From Microbacterium hominis NBRC 15708 (GTDB lineage Bacteria > Actinomycetota > Actinomycetes > Actinomycetales > Microbacteriaceae), in assembly GCF_001592125.1 (NCBI RefSeq), contig NZ_BCWI01000016.1, positions 1 through 64,000 of the forward strand: 64,000 nucleotides of DNA. The letters run 5' to 3'. A program made the position numbers and the translations under genes. How positions within the stretch are numbered: position 1 is the stretch's first letter; every line of letters begins with the position of its first letter. Below the pieces are notes generated by a model. It saw nothing but the letters and a program-made list of their open reading frames with translations. It searched no databases and was not told where the DNA came from. This document shows, piece after piece, positions 7,063 to 16,197 of this stretch.

Positions 7063-8787
7063 TCAGGGCGCCGGAGTTCCCGTCGACGTGCTCGCCGTGG
7101 GGATCTGCGCCTGGCCCTCCTGCGAGGAGCCGCTCTCGCGGTCGCCGCACTGAGCGGTGTATTTCACCAGAATGAGTGATCCCGGCTGCACGTCCTTGTC
7201 GGCGGTCACCTGCAAGCTGCGCGGTGCGGTCGGCGACTGGTAGGTCGTGCTGTCGTTGGCGTTGAAGGTGCCGTTGATCACCGTGAAGTTGTACGCCGTG
7301 ACCGACGATCCGGCCGGGCAGCTGAAGGCCTCCCACGTCACCGTGAACGTCTGCGACCCCTTGGGATCGTTCGTCACGGTCGGCGCCGTGGGCGTGCCGA
7401 TCGGCGACATCTCGTCGTAGAAGGTCACCGTGATGATGCTGCCGGTGGGGACTTCGCCGCGCGTCGGGTTGGTCTGGTAGATCTTGCCGACCTCGGCGTC
7501 GGTCGGAGCGGCGGAGCCGCGTTCGCACGTGATCTGGACGTCGTTCGCGGTGGCGATGGACTGCGCCTCGTCACACGTCTTTCCGATCAGTCCGAGGCTG
7601 TCGATCGACACCGTCGTCTTGCTGGGCGTCGGCGTGGGAGTCGTGGGTGTGCGGGAGGCCGTCGTCGACGTGGTCGTCGGCGTCGGCGTCGGCTGCCCGC
7701 CCTGGTTGGCGAACAGTGCGAACAGCGTGCCGCCGAGGACGATCAGCAGCAGCGCGATGAGCGCGACGAGCGGCCACGTCCACGGGCTGCGCTTCTTCTT
7801 CGGCTCCTCGGCGGGCGCTCCCGCGTCCGCCGCCGAACCCAGCGCGGCGGCGGTCGGCAGGATGCGGGTCGCCTCCTGGGTCGCCATCCCCGGAGTGAGC
7901 AGCTTGGTGACGTCGTCGAGCGCCATCGCTCCCGCGATCGCGGGGACGATCGCCACCGCCCCGGCGACGTCGCCGCGACGCAGCGCCGTGGCGGCCCGGG
8001 CGACCGCCGACGCGGTGGCCGGCCGGTCTTCGGGCTTCTTGGCGATCATGCTCATGACGAAGTTGCGCACCGGCTCGGCGATGGTGGCCGGCAGCGGAGG
8101 CGGAGCGTCGTTGATCTGCGCCATCGCGATGGCGACCTGCGACTCACCGGTGAAGGGGCGCTTGCCCGCCAGGCACTCGTAGGCGACGATGCCCAGCGAG
8201 TAGATGTCCGTCGCCGGGGATGCCGGGTGACCCGACGCCTGCTCGGGCGACAGGTACTGGACCGTGCCCATCACCTGTCCGGTCGCCGTCAGAGGCACCT
8301 GGTCCGCGATGCGCGCGATGCCGAAGTCGGTGATCTTCACGCGCCCGTCGGGCGTGATCAGGAGGTTGCCGGGCTTGATGTCGCGGTGGACGAGGCCGGC
8401 CGCGTGGGCGGCCTGCAGGGCGGCGGCGGTCTGCGCGACGATGTCGAGCGTCTTGTCGGTCGACAGCGACCCTTCGCGCTCCAGGATCGTCGACAGCGCC
8501 TCGCCGGGCACGAGCTCCATCACGAGGAAGGCCGAGCCGTTCTCCTCGCCGTAGTCGAAGACGCTGGCGATGCCCTCGTGGTTGACGAGCGCCGCGTGGC
8601 GGGCCTCGGCACGGAAACGCTCCAGGAAGCCCGGGTCGCCCATGTACTCGTCTTTGAGGATCTTGATCGCGACGGTGCGTCCGATCACGTGGTCGGTGGC
8701 CTCCCAGACCTCGCCCATGCCGCCGATCGCGATCCGCGAGTCCAGCTCGTAGCGTCCACCGAAGCTCACACCCTGTGTCGGTCTCAT
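7063..8787 (-). CDS. pknA: Ser/Thr protein kinase, PknA position
   Basis: A 574-residue membrane kinase. Visible are IAIGGMGEVWEA (glycine loop), VAIKILK (lysine), LVHRDIKPGN near residue 131, DFGIARI and a GTVQYLSPEQ activation segment. A transmembrane helix lies at about 335–358 after a KKKRS stop-transfer-like cluster. The outside part has a Thr/Pro linker, one PASTA-like segment (GLIGKTCDEAQS to TVTFYDE) and a C-terminal fibronectin-like segment with TVTWEAFSCPAG. Classic PknA has a shorter outer region, so this sensor part is notable. The start overlaps the pbpA stop by four bases (ATGA). Confidence 0.94.
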   Translation of the reverse strand: MRPTQGVSFGGRYELDSRIAIGGMGEVWEATDHVIGRTVAIKILKDEYMGDPGFLERFRAEARHAALVNHEGIASVFDYGEENGSAFLVMELVPGEALSTILEREGSLSTDKTLDIVAQTAAALQAAHAAGLVHRDIKPGNLLITPDGRVKITDFGIARIADQVPLTATGQVMGTVQYLSPEQASGHPASPATDIYSLGIVAYECLAGKRPFTGESQVAIAMAQINDAPPPLPATIAEPVRNFVMSMIAKKPEDRPATASAVARAATALRRGDVAGAVAIVPAIAGAMALDDVTKLLTPGMATQEATRILPTAAALGSAADAGAPAEEPKKKRSPWTWPLVALIALLLIVLGGTLFALFANQGGQPTPTPTTTSTTASRTPTTPTPTPSKTTVSIDSLGLIGKTCDEAQSIATANDVQITCERGSAAPTDAEVGKIYQTNPTRGEVPTGSIITVTFYDEMSPIGTPTAPTVTNDPKGSQTFTVTWEAFSCPAGSSVTAYNFTVINGTFNANDSTTYQSPTAPRSLQVTADKDVQPGSLILVKYTAQCGDRESGSSQEGQAQIPTASTSTGTPAP

Positions 8788-10244
8788 CTGCTCAGCACCG
8801 CCTCCATGACTTTCTTCGCGATTGGAGCCGCGATCCCGTTGCTCGTGCCGGACTGCCCGAGACCTCCGCCGTTCTCCACCATGACGGCGACGACCACCTT
8901 CGGATCCTGCGCCGGGGCGAAGCCCGTGAACCAGAGCGTGTACGGATCCGAAGCCCCGTGCTCTGCCGTCCCGGTCTTCCCGGCCACATCGACCCCGTCT
9001 ATTGTTGCACCGCTGGCAGCGCCGTCACGGACATTCGAGATCATCAGCGAGGTCATCGTCGCCGCATCCGTCGTGCTGAGCGCGCGGCCCAGCTCGGTGT
9101 CGGCGAAGCTCTCCTGCACCGTCAGATCCGGGGCCACGACGCGGTCGACCATGCGGGGCTTCATCACGACCCCGTCGTTGGCGATACCGGCCGCGACCAT
9201 CGCCATCTGCAGCGGCGTCGCCGTGACGTCGCCCTGGCCGAAACCGCTGAGCGCGACCTGCGCATCGCTGAGCTTCGAGGTCGGGTAGACCGATCCCGTG
9301 ACCGCGAGGGGGATGTCGAGATCGGCGCCGTTGAACCCGAACTTCTCCGCCTCGGCGCGCAGCGCGTCCTGGCCGAGGGCGACGGCGAGCTGGGCCATCG
9401 GGATGTTGCAGCTCAGCCGCAGCGCGGTGGCGATGGTGACCTGGTCGCCCGGTCCGCACGTGTTGCCGTCGAAGTTGCGGATGGAGGTCGAGGTGCCGGG
9501 CAGTGTGTAGGTCGCCGGGTTCGGGAAGGTCGAGTCCGGCGTGAACTTTCCGGACGACAGGGCAGCCGACACGACGACGAGCTTGAACGTCGAGCCGGGC
9601 GGGTTGAGGGTGCCGATCGTGCGGTTCTCCAGCGGGTTGACCGCCGCGCTGAGCAGCTCGTCGTACGTCGTGTTGACCTGCTTGGCGTTGTGCACCGCCA
9701 TCGCGTTGGTGTCGTAGCTCGGGCTGGTCACCATCGCCAGGATGCGTCCGGTCGTGGGGTCCATCGCCACGACGGCGCCCTGGTAGCTGCCGAGGGCGTC
9801 GAAGGCGGCCTTCTGGATGGTCGGGTCGAGGGTCAGCAGCACGTTGGACCCGCGGGCCGGCTGACCCGTGATCACCCGCTCGACGCGGGACAGGAACTGC
9901 GAGCTCGCGGTGCCGGACAGCTCCTTGTTCATGGACTGCTCGAGACCCGTCAGGGAGTTCAGCAGCGGGTTCATGTAGCCGGTGACCGGCGCCCACATCT
10001 GCGGATCGACGTACTGGCGCTGCCACGCGTACACGTCGTCGCTGGGCACGGAGTCGGCGATCACGGTGTCGCCCGCGATGATCGATCCGCGCTGCACCTC
10101 GAAGGCGTCGTACAGGGCGCGCTTGTTGCGCGGGTTCTCGCCGAGGTCGCCGGCCTGCACGACCTGGATCCAGCTGGTCGCGCCGAACAGGGCGATGAAC
10201 ATCGCCAGCATGATGAACGACAACCGTCGCAGTTCGCGGGTCAT
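8784..10244 (-). CDS. pbpA: Penicillin-binding protein PbpA (transpeptidase)
   Basis: A 486-residue class B penicillin-binding protein. An N-terminal transmembrane helix (about 8–30) is followed by a dimerisation region and a transpeptidase domain. The active-site motifs are STFK (about residue 217), SCN (about 277) and KTG in VAGKTGTAEHG (about 420). It cross-links peptidoglycan with the SEDS partner encoded directly upstream. The ATG at 10244 overlaps the rodA stop by four bases, and its own stop overlaps the pknA start. Longer upstream readings in this frame are antisense or shadow sequence inside rodA. Confidence 0.96.
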   Translation of the reverse strand: MTRELRRLSFIMLAMFIALFGATSWIQVVQAGDLGENPRNKRALYDAFEVQRGSIIAGDTVIADSVPSDDVYAWQRQYVDPQMWAPVTGYMNPLLNSLTGLEQSMNKELSGTASSQFLSRVERVITGQPARGSNVLLTLDPTIQKAAFDALGSYQGAVVAMDPTTGRILAMVTSPSYDTNAMAVHNAKQVNTTYDELLSAAVNPLENRTIGTLNPPGSTFKLVVVSAALSSGKFTPDSTFPNPATYTLPGTSTSIRNFDGNTCGPGDQVTIATALRLSCNIPMAQLAVALGQDALRAEAEKFGFNGADLDIPLAVTGSVYPTSKLSDAQVALSGFGQGDVTATPLQMAMVAAGIANDGVVMKPRMVDRVVAPDLTVQESFADTELGRALSTTDAATMTSLMISNVRDGAASGATIDGVDVAGKTGTAEHGASDPYTLWFTGFAPAQDPKVVVAVMVENGGGLGQSGTSNGIAAPIAKKVMEAVLSR

Positions 10245-11632
10245 CCGATCACCACCCGGGGTCGGGAGCGCACGGCATCCGAGATCCGCAACAGCAGCGC
10301 GACGATGATCCAGTTGGCCACCAGCGAGGAGCCGCCGGCCGCGAGGAACGGGGTCGTCAGACCCGTCAGCGGGATCAGGCGGGTGACGCCGCCGACCATG
10401 ATGAACACCTGCAGGGCGATCGTGAACGACAGGCCCGTCGCGAGGAGCTTGCCGAAGTCGTCCTGTCCGGCGATGCCGATGCGGATGCCGCGGCTCGCGA
10501 AGACCATGTACAGGCAGAGGATCGCGAAGACGCCGATCAGGCCCAGCTCCTCGCCGAGGCTGGGGAAGATGTAGTCGCTCTGCGACAGCGGCGTCAGGCC
10601 GGGGCGTCCGCGACCGAGTCCCGTCCCGAGCAGCCCGCCCTCGGAGAGGCCGAAGATGCCGCTGACCAGCTGGTAGCTGCCGCCGTCGCGATCGATGACG
10701 GCGGGGTTGAAGGCGTCGAGCCAGTTCTGGAAGCGCCAGCCGACGTACGTCAGCACCTGCGAGGCGATGATCGCCCCGCCGACGGCGAGGAGCACGCCGA
10801 GCACCGCCCAGCTGGTCTTGCCGGTCGCCACGTAGATCATGGCGATGAACATGCCGAACATCAGCAGACCGGTGCCGAGGTCGCGTTGGAAGACGATGAT
10901 CGCCATCGAGGCGAGCCAGATCAGCAGCAGCGGACCGAGCTCGCGGGCGCGTGGCCAGGTCATCCCGAGGAAGCGGGTGCCGACCGAGCTCAGCGCCTCG
11001 CGGGTGCGCACCAGGTAGCCGGCGAAGAAGATCGCGAGCGCGATCTTGGCGAGCTCGCCCGGCTGGAACGAGAAGATGCCGCCGATCGAGATCCAGACGT
11101 CGGCGTTGGCGTCGGTGCCGAGGCCCGGGATGAACGGCAGCACGAGGAGGAGGATGCCGGCGAAACCGAACACGTACGTGTAGCGGAACAGCACCCGGTA
11201 GTTCTTGAGGAAGACGACGATCGCGACGGCTGCCGCCGTGGCGATCGCGAGCCAGACGAGCTGGCGCGTGGACAGGGCGTCCCAGCCGGTGCTCTGATCC
11301 TCGATGTCGATGCGGTAGATCATGGCGAGCCCGAGTCCCGACAGCACGGTCGCGATCGGGACGACGAAGGGATCGGCCTGCGACGCTTTGAAGCGCAGCA
11401 CGATGTGCAGCCCCAGGACGAGGACCGTCAGTGCGCCGCAGTAGTAGAGGAACGTCCAGTCGATGTGGCCGAGCGCGCCCAGCTGCACGAGTGCGATGGC
11501 GGCGCCGTTGATCGCGAACGCGAACAGCAGCAGGCCCAGCTCGCGATTGCGCTGCGTCTGCGGCACGCGGAGTCTCCGCAACGCCTTGACGACCGTCGTA
11601 TCGGTCTGGACGGTGTCGGTCGACGCGCTCAT
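10241..11632 (-). CDS. rodA: SEDS glycosyltransferase RodA/FtsW family
   Basis: A 463-residue polytopic protein with about ten or more transmembrane helices. Family blocks include QRDLGTGLLMFGMF and GIPLPF-equivalent SEDS loops near the C-terminus, with LIPLTGLTTPFLAAGGSS. SEDS proteins polymerise lipid II into glycan strands and work as a pair with a class B penicillin-binding protein, here PbpA. Four-base overlaps join it to pstP upstream and pbpA downstream. Whether it acts in elongation or division cannot be decided from sequence; the operon position matches Rv0017c rodA. Confidence 0.95.
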   Translation of the reverse strand: MSASTDTVQTDTTVVKALRRLRVPQTQRNRELGLLLFAFAINGAAIALVQLGALGHIDWTFLYYCGALTVLVLGLHIVLRFKASQADPFVVPIATVLSGLGLAMIYRIDIEDQSTGWDALSTRQLVWLAIATAAAVAIVVFLKNYRVLFRYTYVFGFAGILLLVLPFIPGLGTDANADVWISIGGIFSFQPGELAKIALAIFFAGYLVRTREALSSVGTRFLGMTWPRARELGPLLLIWLASMAIIVFQRDLGTGLLMFGMFIAMIYVATGKTSWAVLGVLLAVGGAIIASQVLTYVGWRFQNWLDAFNPAVIDRDGGSYQLVSGIFGLSEGGLLGTGLGRGRPGLTPLSQSDYIFPSLGEELGLIGVFAILCLYMVFASRGIRIGIAGQDDFGKLLATGLSFTIALQVFIMVGGVTRLIPLTGLTTPFLAAGGSSLVANWIIVALLLRISDAVRSRPRVVIG

Positions 11633-12867
11633 CGTTCATCCTCCACGGTGGTGCGCAGCGTGTCGACGATCTGCTCCGCGTCGGACAGCGACCGCGCGGA
11701 GATGGTCGAGGTGACCGCGAGCCGCTGGTAGAACGGCAGGTCCTTCAGCATGATGCCGGTGTCCTCGTAGACCGAGGAGAGCGAGAGCGGACCGAGATCC
11801 TGCTGGATGCCGCGGAAGATGACGACGGTGTCGGTGTCGGCGCCCACGAAGTACCGCGTCTGGGTCCAGCTGTAGGCGCCCAGCGCCGCCGCCGCGAGCG
11901 CGAGGAGGATCGTCAGCAGCCCGACCACCCACCACACGCGTCGACGGCGGGCGCGGCGCCGATCCTCCTCGATGAGCTCCTCGAGGAACTCGGCGGCGGG
12001 CTCGAAGTGCGTCGGCTCGTTCGCGGCCTGCCGCGCCGAGTGCAGCCAGCTGGTGCGACCGGGTCGGGCGGCCGGAACCTCGACGCCCTGCGGGTTGGAT
12101 GCCGAGCCGACGATGGTGGCGGTCCCGCTGAACATGGGGTGGCTGCCGCCCACGTCCACGATGACGACCGTGACGTTGTCGGGAGCCCCGCCGTCGAGGG
12201 CCTGCTTGAGCAGGAGGTCGGCCGTGCGCCCGGGAGGGTAGTGGTGGCCCAGGACCTTGCTCGTGTGGGCGTCGTCGACGACCCCGGACAGACCGTCGGA
12301 GCACAGCAGCCAGCGGTCGCCGGGCTGCGTCGGCATGATGAAGGTGTCGACCTCGGGGTCGGGGTCCATGTCGCCGAGCACGCGCATGAGGACCGACCGG
12401 CGGGGGTGGTAGCGCGCTTCCTCGGGGGTGATGCGACCCGAGTCCACCAGGCGCTGCACGAAGGTGTGGTCCGTCGTGATCTGGGTGAGCGCGTCGTCGC
12501 GGTACAGGTAGATGCGGGAGTCGCCGATGTGGGCGATGACGGCGTAGTCGTCGACCATGATGAGGCCGCTGACGGTCGTCCCCATGCCGGCGAGCTCGGG
12601 TCGGCGCGCGACGGTGTCGATGAGCACGGCCGCCGTGGAGGAGATCGCCTCCTGAAGGGCCTGTTCGGCCTCACCGGTGGACCCGTACGGGTGGTCGAGC
12701 TCCTTCAGACGGTGGACGGCGATGCTCGAGGCGACATCCCCGCCGGCGTGGCCGCCCATGCCGTCGGCGACGACGAAGAGGTTCGAGCCGGCGTAGCCCG
12801 AGTCCTGATTGTTGGAGCGCACCTTCCCCGTATGGGAGATGGCGACGCTCGATCCCTCGAACACCAT
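11629..12867 (-). CDS. pstP: PP2C-family Ser/Thr phosphatase PstP
   Basis: A 412-residue PPM phosphatase. Metal-binding motifs are VRSNNQDS (about 17–24), VADGMGGH (about 33–40), HIGDSRIYL, CSDGLSG and APDNVTVV. A single transmembrane helix lies at about 305–327 (VWWVVGLLTILLALAAAALG), followed by an extracellular tail of about 80 residues. It removes phosphates placed by PknA and PknB. The ATG at 12867 lies ten bases after the fhaB stop, and the stop overlaps rodA by four bases. Confidence 0.96.
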   Translation of the reverse strand: MVFEGSSVAISHTGKVRSNNQDSGYAGSNLFVVADGMGGHAGGDVASSIAVHRLKELDHPYGSTGEAEQALQEAISSTAAVLIDTVARRPELAGMGTTVSGLIMVDDYAVIAHIGDSRIYLYRDDALTQITTDHTFVQRLVDSGRITPEEARYHPRRSVLMRVLGDMDPDPEVDTFIMPTQPGDRWLLCSDGLSGVVDDAHTSKVLGHHYPPGRTADLLLKQALDGGAPDNVTVVIVDVGGSHPMFSGTATIVGSASNPQGVEVPAARPGRTSWLHSARQAANEPTHFEPAAEFLEELIEEDRRRARRRRVWWVVGLLTILLALAAAALGAYSWTQTRYFVGADTDTVVIFRGIQQDLGPLSLSSVYEDTGIMLKDLPFYQRLAVTSTISARSLSDAEQIVDTLRTTVEDER

Positions 12868-12877
12868 GAGCCGCGGG

Positions 12878-13420
12878 CTACTTCCTCAGCTCGAACGTCG
12901 TCGCGCCGACCTTGATCGGTGCGCCCACGCGCACGGGCACCGGGGTGCTCACGCGTGCGCCGTCGTGCCAGGTGCCGTTGGTGGAGTCGAGGTCCTGGAT
13001 CATCCACTGGTCGCCCCACAGCAGCAGGCGGGCGTGATGGCTGGACGTGTAATCGTCGCGGATGACGAGCCCGGACTCGCTGGAGCGGCCGATCGTGAGG
13101 GCCTCGGAGCCGAGGGGGAGTTCGAGGCCGGCCTTCGGTCCGCTCGTGATGACGATGCGCGACACGGCGTCGCGGGTCGCCTTCTGCGGCCCGCTCGGTG
13201 TGGGCGCCGCCGCGGGGGTGGCGGGGGCGATGGGCGCCGTGGCGGCCTGCGCGGGAGCGGATGCCGCCGCCGGGGCGAGCCCCGCGGCCGCCGGCTCGGG
13301 GAGCTTTCGAACCTTCACGCCGAAGAGGTCGGCGCGCAAGGAGTAGACGACGGCGAACACGAAGAACCACAGCAGGATCAGGAATCCGATCTGCAGCAGC
13401 AGGAGGGTCAACTCGCTCAC
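12878..13420 (-). CDS. fhaB: FHA-domain membrane protein FhaB (FipA)
   Basis: A 180-residue protein: an N-terminal transmembrane helix (about 3–25), an Ala/Pro linker (about 40–80) and a C-terminal FHA domain with LTIGRSSESG, SSHHARL and DLDSTNGTW, the phosphothreonine-binding loops. It recruits phosphorylated partners of PknA/PknB to the membrane. GTG 13420 is fixed by the four-base GTGA overlap with the fhaA stop. It continues the operon into pstP with a ten-base gap. Confidence 0.94.
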   Translation of the reverse strand: MSELTLLLLQIGFLILLWFFVFAVVYSLRADLFGVKVRKLPEPAAAGLAPAAASAPAQAATAPIAPATPAAAPTPSGPQKATRDAVSRIVITSGPKAGLELPLGSEALTIGRSSESGLVIRDDYTSSHHARLLLWGDQWMIQDLDSTNGTWHDGARVSTPVPVRVGAPIKVGATTFELRK

Positions 13421-14148
13421 GCGGATCCTCCGAATCCAAAGGCGCGGGTCGCGTCGGCGGCAGAGGTGGTGGGGCGGGGAGGCGTCGCCTGTGCGACGAC
13501 GCGGAAGACGATGTCGGTGCGTCCGATCGTGATCACCGAGTCGGGCGGCAGCGGAGCCTCCGCGATCTTGGTGCCGTTCAGCTGCGTGCCGTTGGTGGAG
13601 CCCATGTCGCGGACCATCGCGCGCTCGCCGTCCCAGAGGATCTCGACGTGGCGGCGGCTGGTGCCGGCATCCGGGATGGTGATGTCGGCGTCGCTGCCGC
13701 GCCCGATGACGGTGCGCCCCTTCGCGAGGGGGTGCTGCGCTCCGGCGATCTCCACGACGCCGCGCCACGCGACCTGGCCGGCGGCCGTCTGGGATGCCAC
13801 GCGCAGCGTCCCCGTCGACAGCGTCGGATCTGCGGTGAGCGAGATGGTCACGGGTCCCGCGAACGTGAAGCCCTGCGCCTTCGCGTGCGCATCGACGAGC
13901 GTGTGCAGCTCGGAGTCGAGCGCGCTGCCCAGGGACAGCATGCGCTCAGCATCCGCCGGCGACATGCGCACCTCGAACGTGTTGGGGGCCAGGATGCGGT
14001 CGCGGCTGACGACGGCAGCCTTCGCATCGAGCTCGCTGCGCAGGGCGGCCGCGATCTCGACGGGCTGAATGCCGCTACGGAAGGACTTCGCGAACGCGCT
14101 GTTCACTGCGCGCTCGAGTCCCTTCTCGAAGCTGTCCAGTAGTCCCAC
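13417..14148 (-). CDS. fhaA: FHA-domain protein FhaA (DUF3662)
   Basis: A 243-residue protein that begins GLLDSFEKGLERAVN, the start of the DUF3662 domain (about 1–115), followed by a linker and a C-terminal FHA domain with TVIGRGSDADI, TSRRHVEI and DMGSTNGTQL. FhaA binds phosphorylated MviN in mycobacteria and so links kinase signalling to lipid II export. GTG 14148 is chosen over the upstream ATG at 14193 because GAGGAG lies just upstream and family members start at this residue. It is the first gene of the kinase–peptidoglycan operon. Confidence 0.95.
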   Translation of the reverse strand: MGLLDSFEKGLERAVNSAFAKSFRSGIQPVEIAAALRSELDAKAAVVSRDRILAPNTFEVRMSPADAERMLSLGSALDSELHTLVDAHAKAQGFTFAGPVTISLTADPTLSTGTLRVASQTAAGQVAWRGVVEIAGAQHPLAKGRTVIGRGSDADITIPDAGTSRRHVEILWDGERAMVRDMGSTNGTQLNGTKIAEAPLPPDSVITIGRTDIVFRVVAQATPPRPTTSAADATRAFGFGGSA

Positions 14149-14231
14149 AGGGCTCCTCAGGATCGCCGACCGGTGCGTACATGCTAGTTGCACAGGCTGA
14201 GCGCACGCGGAACGTGCGATGTCGGGCGTCG

Positions 14232-14332
14232 CGTTTCGACTCGCTGCGCTCGCTCAACGCCCGGGGGCCCCGCCCGCGTGCCCCGTGCGCCCCCCGCGCG
14301 TTGAGCGAGGCGCGCAGCGCCGAGTCGAAACG
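14232..14332. repeat. Dispersed GC-rich inverted repeat
   Basis: The left arm at 14232–14259 (CGTTTCGACTCGCTGCGCTC then GCTCAACG) is matched by an inverted right arm at 14299–14332 that carries a six-base extra segment (GCGCGC-like) relative to the left. Both arms recur at 921 and 43577–43713. It lies between the start of fhaA and tRNA-Leu. The arms can fold into a long stem, so a role in transcription end or DNA structure is possible. Confidence 0.75.
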
Positions 14333-14393
14333 CCTCCCGTCTCGTGATATCCTCGGGAAGTTGAGTCCGTGAGATCTTCGGATGTCGCGGCTC

Positions 14394-14480
14394 GCGCGAG
14401 TGGCGGAATAGGCAGACGCGCTGGCTTCAGGTGCCAGTGCCCGAAAGGGCGTGGGGGTTCAACTCCCCCCTCGCGCACCA
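14394..14480 (+). tRNA. tRNA-Leu (CAG anticodon)
   Basis: The acceptor stem is GCGCGAG (14394–14400) paired with CTCGCGC (14470–14476), followed by discriminator A and an encoded CCA ending at 14480. The anticodon arm CTGGC-TTCAGGT-GCCAG gives anticodon CAG. A long variable arm (GCCCGAAAGGGC) marks a class II tRNA, and the T arm reads GGGGG-TTCAACT-CCCCC. Its place next to fhaA matches leuT near the origin in other Actinobacteria. Confidence 0.97.
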
Positions 14481-14547
14481 CAGGAAGACGACGGAAATCA
14501 CCCCGGCTTTGCCGATGGTGATGAACTGGTCTCCTACGGTTCGATGG

Positions 14548-14577
14548 AAAAGGTCACCCTCCGGGGTGGCCTTTTCT
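14548..14577 (+). terminator. Intrinsic terminator after tRNA-Leu
   Basis: AAAAGGTCACCC (14548–14559) and GGGTGGCCTTTT (14564–14575) pair with one mismatch around a TCCG loop, ending in a T-run. It is the only good terminator between the tRNA and the next gene. The rest of 14481–14733 shows no further gene. Confidence 0.8.
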
Positions 14578-14733
14578 GCTGTTCGGGGGCCTTCTCCGGG
14601 CCTCTCCGGCGTTCGCCTCGGCTGTGAGGGTCTTGTCCGGCTTGTAGGGCCGTCTCGTCACGTCGGCGGCGGATACAGCACCAGGCGCACGAGGGCGTGC
14701 CGCCCCTGTCGTGCCTTCTGCGAGACTGATTCG

Positions 14734-15252
14734 GTGATCGGATCGCACGACGAGTACGTGATCTCGTCGGTCGCTGAGTGGGCTATTCGAGATGCTGAGG
14801 CGGCGGACGTGACGTCCATATGCGCGTTCGGTGACGCGTATATCAGGCAGCACTACGCGCCCCTGATAGGAGTCGAAGCCGCGGACCTGCAGGTGTTGAA
14901 CTGGTGGAGCGAGTCGCAGATTCACTTGGCCGTGACCGGTGGGCTGATGGTCGTCGCAGAGGCTGTGGGTGGCATTGTCGGTGTCGCACAGCGGGGGCGC
15001 GACGCTTCCGATCACGTGCTGTACAAGCTCTACATCGCTCCTGTCTACCGCGGTCGTGGACTCGGCCCCGCCCTCATCGAGGCTGTCATTCAACGCCTTC
15101 CGTCCAACGGTGCTCGGCTGTGCGTCGAGCACTTCGCCGGGAACGAACGTGCCGGAGCTTTCTACGAACGCGAAGGGTTCTTCGTCGAACGGATCGAGCG
15201 AAGCGGCGCCGACTCGGCACGTGACGTGGTTTGGCGCGTACGGGATCTTTGA
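14734..15252 (+). CDS. GNAT family N-acetyltransferase
   Basis: A 172-residue acetyltransferase. The N-terminus has WAIRDAEAADVTSICAF, and the acetyl-CoA binding motif A is seen as LYIAPVYRGRGLGPALIEAV (R/Q-x-x-G-x-G/A form RGRGLG), followed by NERAGAFYEREGF. The acceptor substrate is unknown. GTG 14734 is taken because GAGACT ends six bases before it, the leaderless spacing found elsewhere here; a second GTG at 14758 is possible. It lies alone, in the opposite direction to the following GntR gene. Confidence 0.88.
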   Translation: MIGSHDEYVISSVAEWAIRDAEAADVTSICAFGDAYIRQHYAPLIGVEAADLQVLNWWSESQIHLAVTGGLMVVAEAVGGIVGVAQRGRDASDHVLYKLYIAPVYRGRGLGPALIEAVIQRLPSNGARLCVEHFAGNERAGAFYEREGFFVERIERSGADSARDVVWRVRDL

Positions 15253-15303
15253 TCGCCGCTCCGTCCTCGATCGGCAGCATCGGGGGCTCGGTCCGCGGGC
15301 GGG

Positions 15304-15456
15304 GTCGTCGGCTACATCGTCCAATCGATGCGCAATCGGGTCATCGACGAGGCCCGCTCTCCACGATCGCGCGTCAGCTCCGCGAAGAAGCACATCGCTC
15401 TTCTCGACACCGACACCACCGAACGGTCGGGGAGCCCTTTCTCATGCCGGCGGTGA
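15304..15456 (+). pseudogene. Possible sigma-factor-like gene fragment
   Basis: Fifty codons without a clear start code VVGYIVQSMRNRVIDEARSP and a following basic segment before a stop at 15454–15456. The YIVQSMRNRVIDEAR part resembles the region 2 helix of RNA polymerase sigma factors. No start codon, no region 4 and no upstream homology are seen, so if real it is a remnant. It overlaps the end of the convergent GntR gene by 15 bases. Chance resemblance is quite possible. Confidence 0.3.
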
Positions 15457-16113
15457 CGCCGGCGCGGCGCCGGGCGTCACGCCGTAGAGCGTCCGGATGG
15501 CCTGTTCCGCGCCGACCGCGTCGCGCGCGGCGATGCGGTCGCGCAGCCGCTGCCAGTTCTCGCGGCGCGGTGCCGGTCTGGCGACGACGCCCGACCACCC
15601 CCGGAGGTTGCGTTGCACCACGATCGAAGTCTCGCGGATGATCGTGAGGAAGACCCCGTTGCCGGTCGCCCGCGTGGCGAGGAGCCCCAAAGCGGATGCC
15701 GCGGCGAAGACCGCTGCCGGCTCGCCCGCGTCGATGCCCGCGAGGGCGGCGTCGACGGTGCCGACGATGTCGGCGAGGTCCTCGTCCGAGCACCGGGAGA
15801 CGGCCAGGTTCACTGCGTTGCCCAGGAAGTACGCGGCGAACTCGCCGGTGTCGCGGCGGAGCGCATCGTCGGGAGCGGTGACCCGGGTGTAGCGGCCGAC
15901 GGCGATCTCGACGAGCCCGAAGCGCTCCAGTCGCTGCAGCGCCTCACGCACGGGCGTCCGGGACACGCCGAGCTGCCGCGCGAGCTCGACGTCGCGGAGC
16001 CGGTGGCCCGGAGGGAACGTGCCGTCGGCGATCGCCGCACCGATGCGGGCGTAGATCTCGTCGCTCAGGATCATCCCGCTGGTGAGTTCGATGGGAGAAA
16101 GCTCGGCACTCAT
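15442..16113 (-). CDS. GntR family transcriptional regulator
   Basis: A 223-residue regulator with an N-terminal winged helix-turn-helix (about 15–75: [39 protein letters not shown]) and an all-helical C-terminal ligand domain of the FadR/FCD type. It is closely similar through its length to the regulator at 24920–25570: they share blocks such as [27 protein letters not shown] and RNLRGW, so the two are paralogues. The effector is unknown. No obvious target gene is adjacent; the next gene upstream is the small SHOCT protein. Confidence 0.9.
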   Translation of the reverse strand: MSAELSPIELTSGMILSDEIYARIGAAIADGTFPPGHRLRDVELARQLGVSRTPVREALQRLERFGLVEIAVGRYTRVTAPDDALRRDTGEFAAYFLGNAVNLAVSRCSDEDLADIVGTVDAALAGIDAGEPAAVFAAASALGLLATRATGNGVFLTIIRETSIVVQRNLRGWSGVVARPAPRRENWQRLRDRIAARDAVGAEQAIRTLYGVTPGAAPASPPA

Positions 16114-16197
16114 GTCTGTGGAATGGTACGACTCGGCGACGGTGGGCGAAAGCGCCGGTGCGGACCCCGAGGGGTCGGGGTCCGCACCGGTCGCGTG

